Both the position numbers and the translations under genes were made by a program. Under the pieces are notes generated by a model that saw only the letters and a list, made by a program, of their open reading frames with translations, was not told the origin of the DNA and searched no databases. Positions 18,373 through 27,451 of a stretch of 64,000 nt of DNA are shown piece after piece (position 1 is the first letter of the stretch; each line of letters begins with the position of its first letter). The DNA comes from Methylovirgula sp. (GTDB taxonomy: Bacteria > Pseudomonadota > Alphaproteobacteria > Rhizobiales > Beijerinckiaceae): positions 1,734,501 through 1,798,500 of the forward strand of contig NZ_JBBCGP010000001.1 of assembly GCF_037200945.1 (NCBI RefSeq). Reading direction: 5' to 3'.

Positions 18373-18500
18373 TGACCGCTATAACGGCCATGAGGCCGTC
18401 GTCGTGACCGCGGTCGCGGTCATCTCTTGATCTTTCATGCTGCTTGTCTTATGACCGTCTTAGCGGTCACGAAAGGCCTTCTTGACCGCCATAGCAGTCA
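18373..18500. promoter_or_regulatory. Four-copy palindromic operator array TGACCG-N6-CGGTCA before hipBA
   Basis: Four 18-bp dyads lie at 18373-18390, 18405-18422, 18452-18469 and 18483-18500. Copies 2 and 3 are perfect in both arms (TGACCG and CGGTCA); copy 1 has right arm CGGCCA and copy 4 CAGTCA. Start-to-start distances are 32, 47 and 31 bp, close to 3, 4.5 and 3 helical turns. HipB proteins autoregulate by binding several palindromes before hipBA, so these are the probable HipB operators. Confidence 0.82.
18427..18455 (+). promoter_or_regulatory. Probable hipBA promoter
   Basis: TTGATC at 18427-18432 and TATGAC at 18450-18455 are separated by 17 bases. The -10 overlaps operator copy 3, which fits repression by HipB. 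A transcript beginning near 18462 supports the GTG start at 18514. Confidence 0.5.
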
Positions 18501-18513
18501 AAGTGAGATAGCC

Positions 18514-18843
18514 GTGTCGCCTCGTCCGTATTCACGACTGACAAAGGATGCCCTGACGTTGCTAGGCGCCCAGGTGCGTCTGGCGCGCAAGCAGCGCGGC
18601 ATGACCGAGATGGAGCTCGCGGAGCGAGCCGGCGTCGCCCGCAGCACGCTCCAACTGATCGAGAAGGGCGATCCACGGGTCGAAATCGGCTTGGTGTTCG
18701 AAGCCGCCACCTTAGCAGGCGTTAGCCTGTTCGTACCGGAGGCCTCGAGCCTCGCGCCGCAGATCGAACGACTGGAGGACAAGCTGGCGCTTCTGCCGCG
18801 CTCGATCCGGCGGCCCAAAGGGACGGTGAACGATGAGTTCTGA
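18514..18843 (+). CDS. hipB: HipB-like XRE-family antitoxin/repressor
   Basis: 109 residues from GTG 18514; a longer frame begins at 18427 but would start upstream of the likely transcription start and run through the operators. Residues about 12-75 form a Cro/C1-type helix-turn-helix (LGAQVRLARKQRGM, then ELAERAGVARSTLQLIEKGD). The C-terminal tail contains a helical LEDKLALLPRS segment. The 3' end overlaps hipA by 11 bases, the usual HipB-HipA arrangement. Predicted to bind the four upstream palindromes and to neutralise HipA. Confidence 0.87.
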   Translation: MSPRPYSRLTKDALTLLGAQVRLARKQRGMTEMELAERAGVARSTLQLIEKGDPRVEIGLVFEAATLAGVSLFVPEASSLAPQIERLEDKLALLPRSIRRPKGTVNDEF

Positions 18844-20101
18844 TCGGCTGGCGCCGCCTCGGGAAGCGTTCGTCTGGATCTGGCTGCCGGATGCGGCGGA
18901 GCCCGTCGTAGCGGGACGAATAGCCAGGGACGGCGAGTTCTACAGCTTCAACTATGGCCAGTCTTATCTGGCGCGCCAGGATGCGATGGCGATCTATCTT
19001 CCCGAGCTGCCGCTGCGGCGAGGCGCGATCGCGCCAGCGCCGCCCCTGGCCATGGCCGGGTGCCTGCGCGACGGCGCTCCCGACGCCTGGGGACGGCGGG
19101 TGATCATCAACCGCCTGACCGGCCTCAAGGGCGACGCCGCGCGCGACGTCGATTTCGACGAGCTGACCTTCCTGCTGAACTCGGGATCGGACCGGTCGGG
19201 CGCGCTGGATTTCCAGGCCTCGGCCGAGACCTACACGCCGCGAGAGCAGGCCAGCGCCACGCTCGAGGAGTTGCTAGAGGCGGCGGGCCGCGTCGAGCGG
19301 GGTGAGCCGATACCGGCCGGGTTGGATCGCGCGCTGTTTCACGGCAGCTCGATCGGCGGGGCGCGGCCGAAGGCCTTGATCGAGGATGGCCAAGACAAGT
19401 TCATCGCCAAGTTCTCGGCGACCAACGACACCTATGCCGTGGTCAAGGCCGAGTTCGTAGCCATGCGACTGGCCGCCCGGGTTGGTCTGAACGTGGCGGC
19501 GGTCCAGTTGGTGCAGGCTGCCGGCAAGGACGTGCTTCTGGTAAAGCGGTTCGATCGCGCGCGGGTTAAGGGCGGCTGGACGCGCCGGGCTGTCGTTTCG
19601 GCCCTGACCTTGTTCGGGCTGGACGAGATGCAGGCGCGATGGGCCAGTTATGGCGAGCTGGCTGACCTTGTCCGCGCCCGATTCTCAAATCCCCAGGCTG
19701 CTCTGCACGAGCTGTTCGCGCGCATGGTGTTCAATGTGCTGGTCGGCAACAACGACGACCATGCGCGCAACCATGCGGCCTTTTGGGATGGCGAATGGCT
19801 GGCCCTGACGCCGGCCTACGACATCTGCCCGCAGGCGCGCACAGGAAGAGAGGCCAACCAGGCGATGTCGATCGACGGGGACGATCGGCGCAGCCGGCTG
19901 GAGACATGCCGCAACGCGGCGGCGCGGTTCCTGCTCAGCGACGCCAAGGCGCGCGGCATTATCGACGGCCAGATCACCGAAATCCGCGACGGGTGGGACG
20001 TGGTCTGCGAGGAGGCAGACATGAGCGCGGTGGACCGGGCGTTCCTGTGGGAGCGGCAGTTTTTGAACGCCTATGCGCTGGAGGACTACCAAGCAGCCTG
20101 A
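18833..20101 (+). CDS. hipA: HipA-family serine/threonine kinase toxin
   Basis: 422 residues, near the family's usual length and apparently intact. An N-terminal subdomain is followed by the Gly-rich loop HGSSIGGARPKALI (Ser 173 aligns with the autophosphorylated Ser150 of E. coli HipA), VKRFDR, the catalytic loop NNDDHARNH (Asp 308 corresponds to Asp309) and PAYDICP (Asp 330 corresponds to the Mg-binding Asp332). E. coli HipA phosphorylates GltX and induces dormancy; other HipA families target TrpS or other proteins, so the substrate here is open. Its start lies inside hipB, giving translational coupling. Confidence 0.93.
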   Translation: MSSDRLAPPREAFVWIWLPDAAEPVVAGRIARDGEFYSFNYGQSYLARQDAMAIYLPELPLRRGAIAPAPPLAMAGCLRDGAPDAWGRRVIINRLTGLKGDAARDVDFDELTFLLNSGSDRSGALDFQASAETYTPREQASATLEELLEAAGRVERGEPIPAGLDRALFHGSSIGGARPKALIEDGQDKFIAKFSATNDTYAVVKAEFVAMRLAARVGLNVAAVQLVQAAGKDVLLVKRFDRARVKGGWTRRAVVSALTLFGLDEMQARWASYGELADLVRARFSNPQAALHELFARMVFNVLVGNNDDHARNHAAFWDGEWLALTPAYDICPQARTGREANQAMSIDGDDRRSRLETCRNAAARFLLSDAKARGIIDGQITEIRDGWDVVCEEADMSAVDRAFLWERQFLNAYALEDYQAA

Positions 20102-20194
20102 GATGTCTCGGCGCTTGAGCTGCCGGGCCGCTAATTGGAAGTGCACGCCCCGCCGTGCTTGTTCGTAGAAGAGAATCCGGGAGGCGCCGCGCAC

Positions 20195-20337
20195 CGTCTC
20201 ACGAGGCGAGCATTCACCGACCTCGGATTCTGTTTCTTCGAGCGTTCCGAGATCGTGCGAAACAACAAGAATCGTGCCCTTGGCGGCGAAGTCCTTGATA
20301 TACGCGTCACACTTCTTGGCAAATGTCGCGGGCGAAC
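20195..20337 (-). pseudogene. Fragment of a polysaccharide-export-type ABC ATPase
   Basis: Reading the minus strand gives ATFAKKCDAYIKDFAAKG followed by TILVVSHDLGTLEE and then degenerates. This is the stretch after Walker B and the H-loop (SHD) of Wzt/KpsT-like ABC ATPases, whose usual form is GDxxFxxKCxxxI...GxTILFVSHDLxxVE. The frame stops a few codons upstream, and no Walker A or signature motif is present, so it is a relic of about 45 codons. Confidence 0.6.
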
Positions 20338-20642
20338 ATTCTCAGGAATCCCGTCACATCAATCGATCAGGAATTTGAGCATGCTCCTGAAGACTCTGCG
20401 GCCAAGAATCTCGTTAATCGAACTGACGACACCAGCCCGAGAGTCAATTTCACTATAAAATCTGTTCGCCCCCTTCGCGGCGCCGTATCTTCGCGCATTG
20501 CCTTCCACTCCTCCTTACGCAATTCACGCGGCAACACCAAAGCAGGCTAGCCTAGAGGTCGAATTGTCGCTCCGGTCTTCGAGTCGCGAGCGCAGCCCAC
20601 CAGCGGAAACTCTTTTACATCGAAATATAGAACGTTTTGTAT

Positions 20643-20716
20643 TTCACACTCGCGTGAACACGCGATGTACTGTCGCCGATCGCTAAAAGAGCCAGCGTCA
20701 TTCACGTTGTCGTGAA
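20643..20716. promoter_or_regulatory. Two TTCAC-N6-GTGAA dyads upstream of the oxalate operon
   Basis: TTCAC-ACTCGC-GTGAA at 20643-20658 and TTCAC-GTTGTC-GTGAA at 20701-20716 share both arms and the 6-base spacer. They lie 58 bp apart and about 100-170 bp before the FNR-type box region of the operon. Candidate binding sites for an unidentified dimeric regulator. Confidence 0.55.
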
Positions 20717-20812
20717 AACAACATACATACTCGCGGTAGTTGCCCAGCGTCTTGCGCTCTGCATCCGTACCGACTCTCCAGCGTCGCAGCGATTAATTTG
20801 CCACCAGGGATC

Positions 20813-20826
20813 TTGACGCAAATCAA
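20813..20826 (+). promoter_or_regulatory. FNR/FixK-type box
   Basis: TTGACGCAAATCAA matches TTGAT-N4-ATCAA at nine of ten defined positions and is a typical alphaproteobacterial FnrL/FixK box. Centred at 20819.5, it would sit at -41.5 of a start near 20861, with TAACTC at 20849-20854 as a possible -10, the layout of a class II activated promoter. Confidence 0.65.
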
Positions 20827-20908
20827 GGGCGCGCCGTCGACGGCCTTCTAACTCTGCTTCATCGAAATGAACGGCAGTAACACGCCGTTGATAAAAGAAG
20901 CAGATGCA

Positions 20909-22084
20909 ATGTCGTTATCGAAGAACGAGCAAAGTGCAGGCCCGCTTTCCGGCCTGCTGGTTATCGATCTAACGCACGTTCTGAATGGACCGTTCGGCAC
21001 GACGATTTTAGCCGATCTTGGTGCGCGCGTTATCAAGATCGAGCCGCCTGGCCACGGCGACGATACACGTACATATGGCCCATTCTACAAAGGCCAATCC
21101 CTCTATTTCAGTTTCGTCAATCGCGGCAAAGAAAGCATCGTTCTCAATCTGAAGGACGAGTCCGATAAGGCCATCCTTCTTAATATGCTCAGTCAGGCGG
21201 ACGTGCTCGCTGAAAATTTTCGGCCAGGCACAATGCAACGCCTGGGGCTGTCCTATGAGGAACTTGCCAAGATCAATCCGCGATTGATCTACGCGTCGTC
21301 TTCCGGCTTCGGACAGACGGGTCCCTTCGCCAATTATCCGGCGTATGACACCATCGTTCAGGCCATGAGCGGCCTGATGAGCGTCACCGGATTTCCGGAC
21401 GGCCCGCCGACGCGCGTGGGGACATCGCTCTCCGACCTCTGCGCCGGTCTCTTCATGTTTGGCGGGATCGCAAGCGCGCTTTTTGCCCGCGAGAAAAGCG
21501 GGAAGGGCACCCATATCGATGTCGCGATGTTCGATTCGACGCAGGCGTTTCTCGAACACGGCTTCATGGAATATGTCGCGACGGGCAAGCCTCTGGGGCG
21601 AATTGGCAACCGTCATCCCTTCATGGCGCCCTTTGATGTCTTCGCATCGGCGGACAATGATTTAGTCATCGCGGCGGGAAACGATCGTCTCTTTGCAGAA
21701 CTTTGCGACGCGATCGGCCGCCCCGAGCTTTCGCGCGATAGCCGGTTTGTCTCCAACGAAGGTCGCATGGAGAACAATACCGCTCTCAAATCCGAACTCG
21801 AAACAGCTCTTAAAAAGCAACCAGCGGCGTATTGGCTGAAGGTCATCCATGCCGCAGGCGTTCCGGTCTCGCCAATTCTGAATATCTCGGAAAGCGCTGA
21901 ACACCCTCAGACTCAAGCGCGCAACATGCTGATTGAAGCGGGCGGAGTCCGGATGACGGGCAACCCCATAAAAATATCCGGATATCCCGACCCACACGTG
22001 CGCGAAGGCGCTCCGACACTCGATCAGCACGGCGACGCGCTGCGTCGCGAGTTTGCTGTGCCGGTTCCGGCCGGCGTGACGTAA
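20909..22084 (+). CDS. CaiB/BaiF family CoA-transferase (YfdE-like, possible acyl-CoA:oxalate CoA-transferase)
   Basis: 391 residues from ATG 20909 (MSLSKNEQ); an in-frame ATG at 20867 is possible but would leave a very short leader after the predicted promoter. Class III CoA-transferase features are clear: LLVIDLTHVLNGPFGTTILADLGARVIKIE, VLAENFRPGTMQRLGL and VAMFDSTQAFLEH, with the Asp-containing motif expected for the active site. It heads an operon with an oxalate carrier, Frc and Oxc. In E. coli yfdE, beside frc/oxc, encodes acetyl-CoA:oxalate CoA-transferase, so this protein may prime the cycle by making oxalyl-CoA. The substrate is inference. Confidence 0.88.
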   Translation: MSLSKNEQSAGPLSGLLVIDLTHVLNGPFGTTILADLGARVIKIEPPGHGDDTRTYGPFYKGQSLYFSFVNRGKESIVLNLKDESDKAILLNMLSQADVLAENFRPGTMQRLGLSYEELAKINPRLIYASSSGFGQTGPFANYPAYDTIVQAMSGLMSVTGFPDGPPTRVGTSLSDLCAGLFMFGGIASALFAREKSGKGTHIDVAMFDSTQAFLEHGFMEYVATGKPLGRIGNRHPFMAPFDVFASADNDLVIAAGNDRLFAELCDAIGRPELSRDSRFVSNEGRMENNTALKSELETALKKQPAAYWLKVIHAAGVPVSPILNISESAEHPQTQARNMLIEAGGVRMTGNPIKISGYPDPHVREGAPTLDQHGDALRREFAVPVPAGVT

Positions 22085-22137
22085 GCGCCCGGCTAAATCT
22101 TCCAAGATACGCAACTCAATTCGAAGGAGTGTTTCCA

Positions 22138-23448
22138 ATGGCTATGGCCGCGGCCCCACAGGTTGGTTTGGTACGCGCGCGGAGCGAGCGGTGGTGGTAC
22201 CTCGCGCTCTGCGTCGTTTGCATGATCATGATCGCCAATTTCCAATATGGATGGTCGGTCTTCGTATCACCTTTGCATAAGGCGCATGGGTGGTCCGTTT
22301 CCAACATCCAGTTGGCGTTTACGATTTTTGTCGCGCTGGAGACCTGGGCGACGCCGTTTAACGGATGGCTCGCTGACCGGTTGGGTCCGCATCTTGGTCC
22401 GCGCGTCGTCATGGGTGCGGGCGGTCTCTTGGTCGCGCTTGGCTGGATCGTCAATTCCTACGCCACGTCATTGCCGATCCTGTATCTCGGTGGCGCTCTT
22501 TCCGGCCTAGGCGCGGGTGCCGTGTATTGCACAGCAGTCGGCACGGCAGTGAAATGGTTCACCGATCATCGCGGCCTGGCGGTCGGTCTTGTCGCGGGCG
22601 GCTTCGGTGCTGGCGCCGCGATGACGATCATCCCTATTCAAATGGCGATCAAGACCAGCGGCTACGCATCGGCGTTCTTCTGGGCCGGACTGCTCCAGGG
22701 TGCCGTTGTTCTGATCGTCTCGCAGTTCATTCGAAATCCAAATCGCGGTGAAGTCGCGGCGCAAGTTTCCGCGAAGGCGCAGCAGACGACATATAGCTAT
22801 TCGCCACACGAAGTTCTGACGAGCCGCGTGTTCTGGGTCCTCTATGTCTTGGACGTGCTGATGTGTGCGGGCGGCTTGATCGTCACCGCCTATCTGGCGC
22901 CCATCGCTGATTCCTATCATGTTTCCGATGTGATAGTGTTCATGGGAGCGACGACGCTCTCCATTGCGCTCATCTTCGCTAATGTGATGAACGGCATCGC
23001 ACGTCCGCTGTTTGGATGGGTGTCCGACAAGATCGGTCTCTCGGAAACCATGGCGATCGCGTTCGCCCTCGGCGCCGTGGCCTACTTCCTCCTCAGTGTC
23101 ACCGGTAAATATCCGTGGGGACTCATCGTCTTCGTCGGCATGGTGTTCTTCTGCTGGGGTGAGATTTTCAGCCTGTTCCCGGCGATGTGCACGGATCTGT
23201 TCGGGCAGAAATATGCCACCACAAATTCCGCGCTTCTCTACACCGCAAAAGGCGCTGCAGCCTTCTTGGTTCCGCTCGGAGGCCTCGCGGCTTCCATAAC
23301 TGGAAACTGGAACGACGTTCTCTTTCTGACGACCGGGATCAACATAGTCGCCGTCATCCTCGTCCTCACCGTTCTGCGCCCCGCAGCGGCGCGGCACCAT
23401 GCAACGGCAATAACGAAATCGGAAAAGGCAGCGGCGAACGCACGCTGA
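22138..23448 (+). CDS. MFS transporter, oxalate/formate antiporter (OxlT) family
   Basis: 436 residues from ATG 22138, with GAAGGAG nine bases upstream. About twelve membrane helices are visible. The first helix pair ([16 protein letters not shown], then [19 protein letters not shown]) is characteristic of the OxlT branch of the major facilitator superfamily, and [19 protein letters not shown] matches helix 4. Placed between a CoA-transferase and frc/oxc, it very likely imports oxalate and may export formate. Oxalate/formate exchange in Oxalobacter is electrogenic and coupled to decarboxylation; whether it conserves energy here is unknown. Confidence 0.9.
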   Translation: MAMAAAPQVGLVRARSERWWYLALCVVCMIMIANFQYGWSVFVSPLHKAHGWSVSNIQLAFTIFVALETWATPFNGWLADRLGPHLGPRVVMGAGGLLVALGWIVNSYATSLPILYLGGALSGLGAGAVYCTAVGTAVKWFTDHRGLAVGLVAGGFGAGAAMTIIPIQMAIKTSGYASAFFWAGLLQGAVVLIVSQFIRNPNRGEVAAQVSAKAQQTTYSYSPHEVLTSRVFWVLYVLDVLMCAGGLIVTAYLAPIADSYHVSDVIVFMGATTLSIALIFANVMNGIARPLFGWVSDKIGLSETMAIAFALGAVAYFLLSVTGKYPWGLIVFVGMVFFCWGEIFSLFPAMCTDLFGQKYATTNSALLYTAKGAAAFLVPLGGLAASITGNWNDVLFLTTGINIVAVILVLTVLRPAAARHHATAITKSEKAAANAR

Positions 23449-23489
23449 TGCTTCCAGAATCACCATTAAGAATTGAAGGAGTCACGAAA

Positions 23490-24788
23490 ATGAGCAAACC
23501 ACTTGAAGGCATCAAGGTCATCGATTTTGCCGGCGTGCAGGCGGGTCCTGTTTGCGCCCAGTTTTTGGCTTGGTACGGCGCGGATGTCATTAAAGTCGAG
23601 CGCACCGAAGGCGGCGATATCACGCGCCACCAACTTCGCGACATCCCCGATGTCGATGCGCTCTATTTTACCATGCATAACAGCAACAAACGCTCGATCG
23701 CATTGGATACAAAAACTCCGGAAGGCAAGGAGGTCTTCGAGAAACTGTTAGCCTGGGCCGATGTTATCGTCGAGAATTTCCGTCCCGGGGCCATGGACCG
23801 GATGGGCTTTGGATGGGAGCGTCTTCACGAGATCAATCCACGGTTGATCTGGGGTTCGATCAAGGGATTTCACGATAATTCACCCTTCGCCAATCTCAGC
23901 GTCTATGAAAACGTCGCGCAATGCGCCGGTGGCGCAGCCTCGACGACCGGCTATTGGAATGGGGAACCGGCCGTATCGGGGCAGGCATCCGGCAACAACA
24001 ACGGTCCGCTGATCAGCGCCGCGGCGCTTGGCGACAGCAATTCGGGCTATCATTTGCTGATCGGGATTCTGACCGCGCTGTTCGGCAGGGAAAAGACCGG
24101 GCGCGGCCAGAAGGTCAGCGTTTCCATGCAGGATGCGGTGCTCAATCTCTGCCGCGTCAAGCTGCGTGACCAGCAGCGCCTGGAGCGCGTCGGCTATCTC
24201 GAGGAATATCCGCAATACCCGAATGGCAAGTTCACCGACGTCGTGCCTCGCGGCGGCAATGCGGGCGGCGGCGGTCAGCCTGGCTGGATACTGAAGTGCA
24301 AAGGCTGGGAGACCGATCCCAACGCCTATATCTATTTCACGATCCAGGAACAGAATTGGGCTGCGACCGCTGAAGCGATCGGCAAGCCCGAATGGGCCAA
24401 CGACCCGAACTACACGACGGCCAAGGCGCGTCAGTCGCATATTTTCGATATTTTCGCAGAGATCGAAAAATTTCTGGCCAACAAAACAAAATATGAAGCC
24501 ATCGAATATCTCAGCAAGTATCGCATTCCCTGCGCGCCAGTGCTCTCGATGAAAGAAATCGCCGAGGCGCCGGATATGCGCGAGACCGGGACGATCGTCG
24601 AGGTCAAGCAGCCCAAGCGCGGCACCTTCCTGACGATCAATCCGATCAAGTTCAGCGACTTCACACCCGAGATCACCAGCGCACCTTTGCTCGGCGAGCA
24701 TAGCGACGAGATCCTCGCACAATTCGGCTACACGCCGGCGCAGATCAAGACGTTCCACGACAAGAAGGTCGTTGCCACGACAGCATGA
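23490..24788 (+). CDS. frc: Formyl-CoA:oxalate CoA-transferase
   Basis: 432 residues from ATG 23490, with a GAAGGAG site 10 bases upstream; the frame extends upstream into the transporter gene and that part is not used. The sequence opens with [18 protein letters not shown], as in Frc. It continues with the class III CoA-transferase core ([23 protein letters not shown]), [14 protein letters not shown], corresponding to the Frc glycine loop that closes over the active site, and [10 protein letters not shown]. It transfers CoA from formyl-CoA to oxalate, giving oxalyl-CoA and formate. The next gene consumes oxalyl-CoA and regenerates formyl-CoA. Confidence 0.95.
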   Translation: MSKPLEGIKVIDFAGVQAGPVCAQFLAWYGADVIKVERTEGGDITRHQLRDIPDVDALYFTMHNSNKRSIALDTKTPEGKEVFEKLLAWADVIVENFRPGAMDRMGFGWERLHEINPRLIWGSIKGFHDNSPFANLSVYENVAQCAGGAASTTGYWNGEPAVSGQASGNNNGPLISAAALGDSNSGYHLLIGILTALFGREKTGRGQKVSVSMQDAVLNLCRVKLRDQQRLERVGYLEEYPQYPNGKFTDVVPRGGNAGGGGQPGWILKCKGWETDPNAYIYFTIQEQNWAATAEAIGKPEWANDPNYTTAKARQSHIFDIFAEIEKFLANKTKYEAIEYLSKYRIPCAPVLSMKEIAEAPDMRETGTIVEVKQPKRGTFLTINPIKFSDFTPEITSAPLLGEHSDEILAQFGYTPAQIKTFHDKKVVATTA

Positions 24789-24879
24789 TGCGTTGTCACG
24801 CACCCTGCGCCGTTCAAAGAGCTAGGGCGCTCCTTCGCTTCCCGTCGCGGGCGCCCATTATTTGACAAGGATGAAAGAC

Positions 24880-26577
24880 ATGACAGGCACAACGCCGCAG
24901 GCTGAACTCACCGACGGATTCCATCTCGTCATAGACGCTCTTAAACTGAACGGAATTGACACGATCTACGGTGTCGCAGGCATCCCCATCACCGACCTCG
25001 CGCGGTTGGCGCAGGCCGAAGGGCTGCGATATTTCGGATTTCGGCACGAACAAAGCGCCGGCAACGCCGCCGCAATCGCAGGCTATCTCACCAAGAAGCC
25101 GGGAATTTGCCTCACGGTCTCGGCGCCGGGATTCCTGAACGGATTGGTCGCGCTGGCAAATGCCACAACCAATTGCTTCCCGATGATCCTGATCAGTGGC
25201 TCCAGCGATCGCGCAATCGTCGATCTGTCGCAAGGCGATTACGAGGAACTGGATCAGATGAATGCCGCCAAGCCCTTCGCCAAGGCAGCGTTCCGGGTCA
25301 ACCGCCCGCAGGATATTGGTATCGGAATTGCGCGCGCCATCCACGCTGCTTTGTCAGGCCGCCCCGGCGGTGTTTATCTCGATCTGACCGCGGCGGTCCT
25401 CAGCGCAACGCTCGACGTGACGGCAGCAAACAAGTCGTTGGTGAAAGTTGTCGACGCTGCACCCAGTCAAATTCCCTCTCCCGAGGCGGTGGCGCGCGCA
25501 CTCTCACTTCTGGCGAGCGCCAAGCGTCCGCTCATCGTTCTCGGAAAGGGCGCGGCCTACGCCCAGGCCGATAAGGATATCCGTTCCTTTATCGAGGCCA
25601 CGGGCATCCCGTTTTTGCCGATGTCAATGGCCAAGGGACTCCTGCCGGACAGTCATCCGCAATCCGTCGCAGCCGCGCGGTCCTTTGCCATCGGCGAGGC
25701 CGATGTCGTGATGCTGATCGGGGCGCGCCTGAACTGGCTTCTTTCCCACGGGAAAAGTCCGCTTTGGCCCGAGAGTACGCAATTCATTCAGCTGGACATC
25801 GCGCCGACCGAAATCGACAGCAACCAGCCTATTGCTGCGCCGGTTGTCGGCGACATTCAATCTTCGATTTCGGCCTTGCTCGCTGCGACCCTCAAGTCGG
25901 GGAAGATTCACGCCGGGGCCGATTGGCTTAAGGCGATCGAGCAGCACAAGCAGAAAAATATCGAACGTATGGCCGCCCGGCTCAAAGCCGAGCCAAATCC
26001 GATGAACTTTTCGAGCGCGTTACGCGCAGTCCGCGATGTGCTCGTGAACAAGCCCGAGATAAATATCGTGAACGAGGGCGCCAATACGCTCGATTTCGCC
26101 CGCAACATCATCGACATGTATGAGCCCCGCAAACGCCTCGACAGCGGAACTTGGGGGGTCATGGGTATCGGCATGGGATATGCGATTGCCGCAGCAGTCG
26201 AAACCGGCAAACCGGTCATCGCTATCGAGGGTGACAGCGCCTTCGGGTTCAGCGGGATGGAAATAGAGACCATTTGCCGTTACCATCTGCCGGTGGTGAT
26301 TTTGGTTCTCAACAACGGAGGCATCTATCACGGCGACAAAGCCGGAAGCCTTCCTTCACCGACGGGTTTTATCGCCAACGCGCGCTATGACAAGCTGATC
26401 GAGGCTTTTGGTGGCACCGGATATCACGTGACGGATACGGCAGGGCTCACAAATGCTCTGATCGACGCGCTCGCTGCGGGACGGCCGGCGCTCATCGATT
26501 GCGTTATCGATCCGACTGCTGGCACGGAGAGCGGCCATATCCAAAATCTCAATCCGAAAAGTGCCCTGGTGAATTGA
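24880..26577 (+). CDS. oxc: Oxalyl-CoA decarboxylase
   Basis: 565 residues from ATG 24880, placed nine bases after AAGG; earlier starts at 24862 (TTG) and 24871 (ATG) are too close to that site. This is close to the length of E. coli and Oxalobacter Oxc. TPP-enzyme features are [13 protein letters not shown] with the conserved Glu in [16 protein letters not shown], the Mg/TPP motif [18 protein letters not shown], and [12 protein letters not shown]. It decarboxylates oxalyl-CoA to formyl-CoA and CO2 in the cytoplasm, consuming a proton. It is the last metabolic enzyme of the operon. Confidence 0.95.
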   Translation: MTGTTPQAELTDGFHLVIDALKLNGIDTIYGVAGIPITDLARLAQAEGLRYFGFRHEQSAGNAAAIAGYLTKKPGICLTVSAPGFLNGLVALANATTNCFPMILISGSSDRAIVDLSQGDYEELDQMNAAKPFAKAAFRVNRPQDIGIGIARAIHAALSGRPGGVYLDLTAAVLSATLDVTAANKSLVKVVDAAPSQIPSPEAVARALSLLASAKRPLIVLGKGAAYAQADKDIRSFIEATGIPFLPMSMAKGLLPDSHPQSVAAARSFAIGEADVVMLIGARLNWLLSHGKSPLWPESTQFIQLDIAPTEIDSNQPIAAPVVGDIQSSISALLAATLKSGKIHAGADWLKAIEQHKQKNIERMAARLKAEPNPMNFSSALRAVRDVLVNKPEINIVNEGANTLDFARNIIDMYEPRKRLDSGTWGVMGIGMGYAIAAAVETGKPVIAIEGDSAFGFSGMEIETICRYHLPVVILVLNNGGIYHGDKAGSLPSPTGFIANARYDKLIEAFGGTGYHVTDTAGLTNALIDALAAGRPALIDCVIDPTAGTESGHIQNLNPKSALVN

Positions 26578-26615
26578 GAACGAGTCGCGACGCGACACGG
26601 CAGACGTACTTTTCA

Positions 26616-26900
26616 ATGGAGTCATTCGTGGACAGGGTCACGGACAATGCAAGTCGTCATCGCTTCGAACTCGTCGTGGACAACGAGGTCGCCTTTGTGA
26701 CGTATGCGATGGAAGGCGACCGGCTTGCACTGCTTCACACGGAAGTGCCGAAAGCGTTGGAGGGCCGGGGTATTGGCAAGCTCCTGATCCGTTTGGTGCT
26801 CGACGAGGCAAGACAACGCGGACTGAAGATCGTGCCGAGATGCGAGTTCGTCTCGGCCTTTATTGAGCGAAATCCTGAATTCGATGATGTGATCGCCTGA
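26616..26900 (+). CDS. Small GNAT-type N-acetyltransferase (YjdJ-like)
   Basis: 94 residues from ATG 26616; a GTG at 26628 with GGAG six bases before it is an equally good start. The compact fold shows VTYAMEGDRLALLHTEVP, then ALEGRGIGKLLIRLVLDEARQRG, the acetyl-CoA pyrophosphate loop (Q/R-x-x-G-x-G/A pattern), and ends with a CEFV and a NPEF motif typical of the short YjdJ family. The role is unknown; small relatives are linked to the maintenance of acyl-CoA or protein modification. It lies 38 bp after oxc and may be its last cotranscribed gene. Confidence 0.8.
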   Translation: MESFVDRVTDNASRHRFELVVDNEVAFVTYAMEGDRLALLHTEVPKALEGRGIGKLLIRLVLDEARQRGLKIVPRCEFVSAFIERNPEFDDVIA

Positions 26901-26978
26901 AATTATCTTTCGCAATAAGGCCATCGGTCCAAAATCGCGAACGAGGCGGCGATGCAGACTTGCCTCTTATATCCGATA

Positions 26979-27362
26979 TCAGCCGGCCAGATCTTCGAGA
27001 ATGGGACAGGTCGGACGGGCGTCGCCATTGCACTTATTTGCGAGGTGACGCAGCGTATTTCTCATCCCCTGGAGCTCTGCGATGCGTGCATCCAGCTCTG
27101 AAACGTGCGCGAGAGCCAGTCTTTTGACGTCGGCGCTCGGCCGCTGCTCTTGCCAAAGGGCCAAAAGCCGCTGGATGTCTTTGATCGAAAAGCCGAGCTT
27201 CCGCGCGCGCTTGATGAAGCTCAAAACATGCAGGTCGGATTGGCCGTAGAGTCGATAACCGCTTTCACTTCGCTCAACCGGCGCGATCAAGCCGATGCTT
27301 TCATAATGCCGGATCATTTTTGCATTAACGCCGCTCGCTGCGGCAGCTTCGCCGATATTCAT
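26979..27362 (-). CDS. cueR: MerR-family Cu(I)-responsive regulator CueR
   Basis: 127 residues from ATG 27362 (MNIGEAAAASGV), the conserved MerR start; a longer frame to 27440 runs through the promoter. The winged helix (KMIRHYESIGLI, SGYRLYGQSDL) is followed by a dimerisation helix and the metal loop with Cys 111 and Cys 119 separated by seven residues (CNGDARPTC), the spacing of CueR Cys112 and Cys120. It represses and, with Cu(I) or Ag(I), activates the divergent copA promoter by untwisting the long spacer. Confidence 0.92.
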   Translation of the reverse strand: MNIGEAAAASGVNAKMIRHYESIGLIAPVERSESGYRLYGQSDLHVLSFIKRARKLGFSIKDIQRLLALWQEQRPSADVKRLALAHVSELDARIAELQGMRNTLRHLANKCNGDARPTCPILEDLAG

Positions 27363-27384
27363 CGAATTTCTTAGCCTCGGCCTC

Positions 27385-27415
27385 TTGACCTTCCAATAAT
27401 GGGAAGCCCCATGTT
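27385..27415 (+). promoter_or_regulatory. CueR-controlled copA promoter with 19-bp spacer
   Basis: TTGACC (27385-27390) and CATGTT (27410-27415) are separated by 19 bases, the over-long spacer of MerR-type promoters. Inside it lies the dyad CTTCC-N7-GGAAG (27390-27406), the core of CueR operators (ACCTTCC-type). It points to copA, whose start is 37 bases downstream. Confidence 0.85.
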
Positions 27416-27451
27416 CAGCGGCAAGACCTGTTTTACTCATGGAGGCGGTAA

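Larger units (their letters stand above)
20102..20908. other. 800-bp gene-free region: ABC remnant, dyads and FNR-type box
   Basis: No ORF here is convincing. On the minus strand at 20195-20337 there is a broken ABC ATPase fragment; TTCAC dyads lie at 20643-20716 and an FNR/FixK-type box at 20813-20826. A short minus-strand frame near 20360-20545 has an AGGAGG in its upstream part but no recognisable product. The right part is the regulatory region of the oxalate operon. Confidence 0.6.

Noticed and set aside
19685..20194. Minus-strand frame overlapping hipA that continues the ABC fragment
   Set aside because: Its upper part is in frame with the ABC relic, but the rest is antisense to conserved hipA, so it is not a gene.
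20102..20908. Second copy of the tRNA-Arg 3' end as island right border
   Set aside because: No match to TCGGGTGCGCCA or the T-arm was seen, so an attachment site cannot be claimed.
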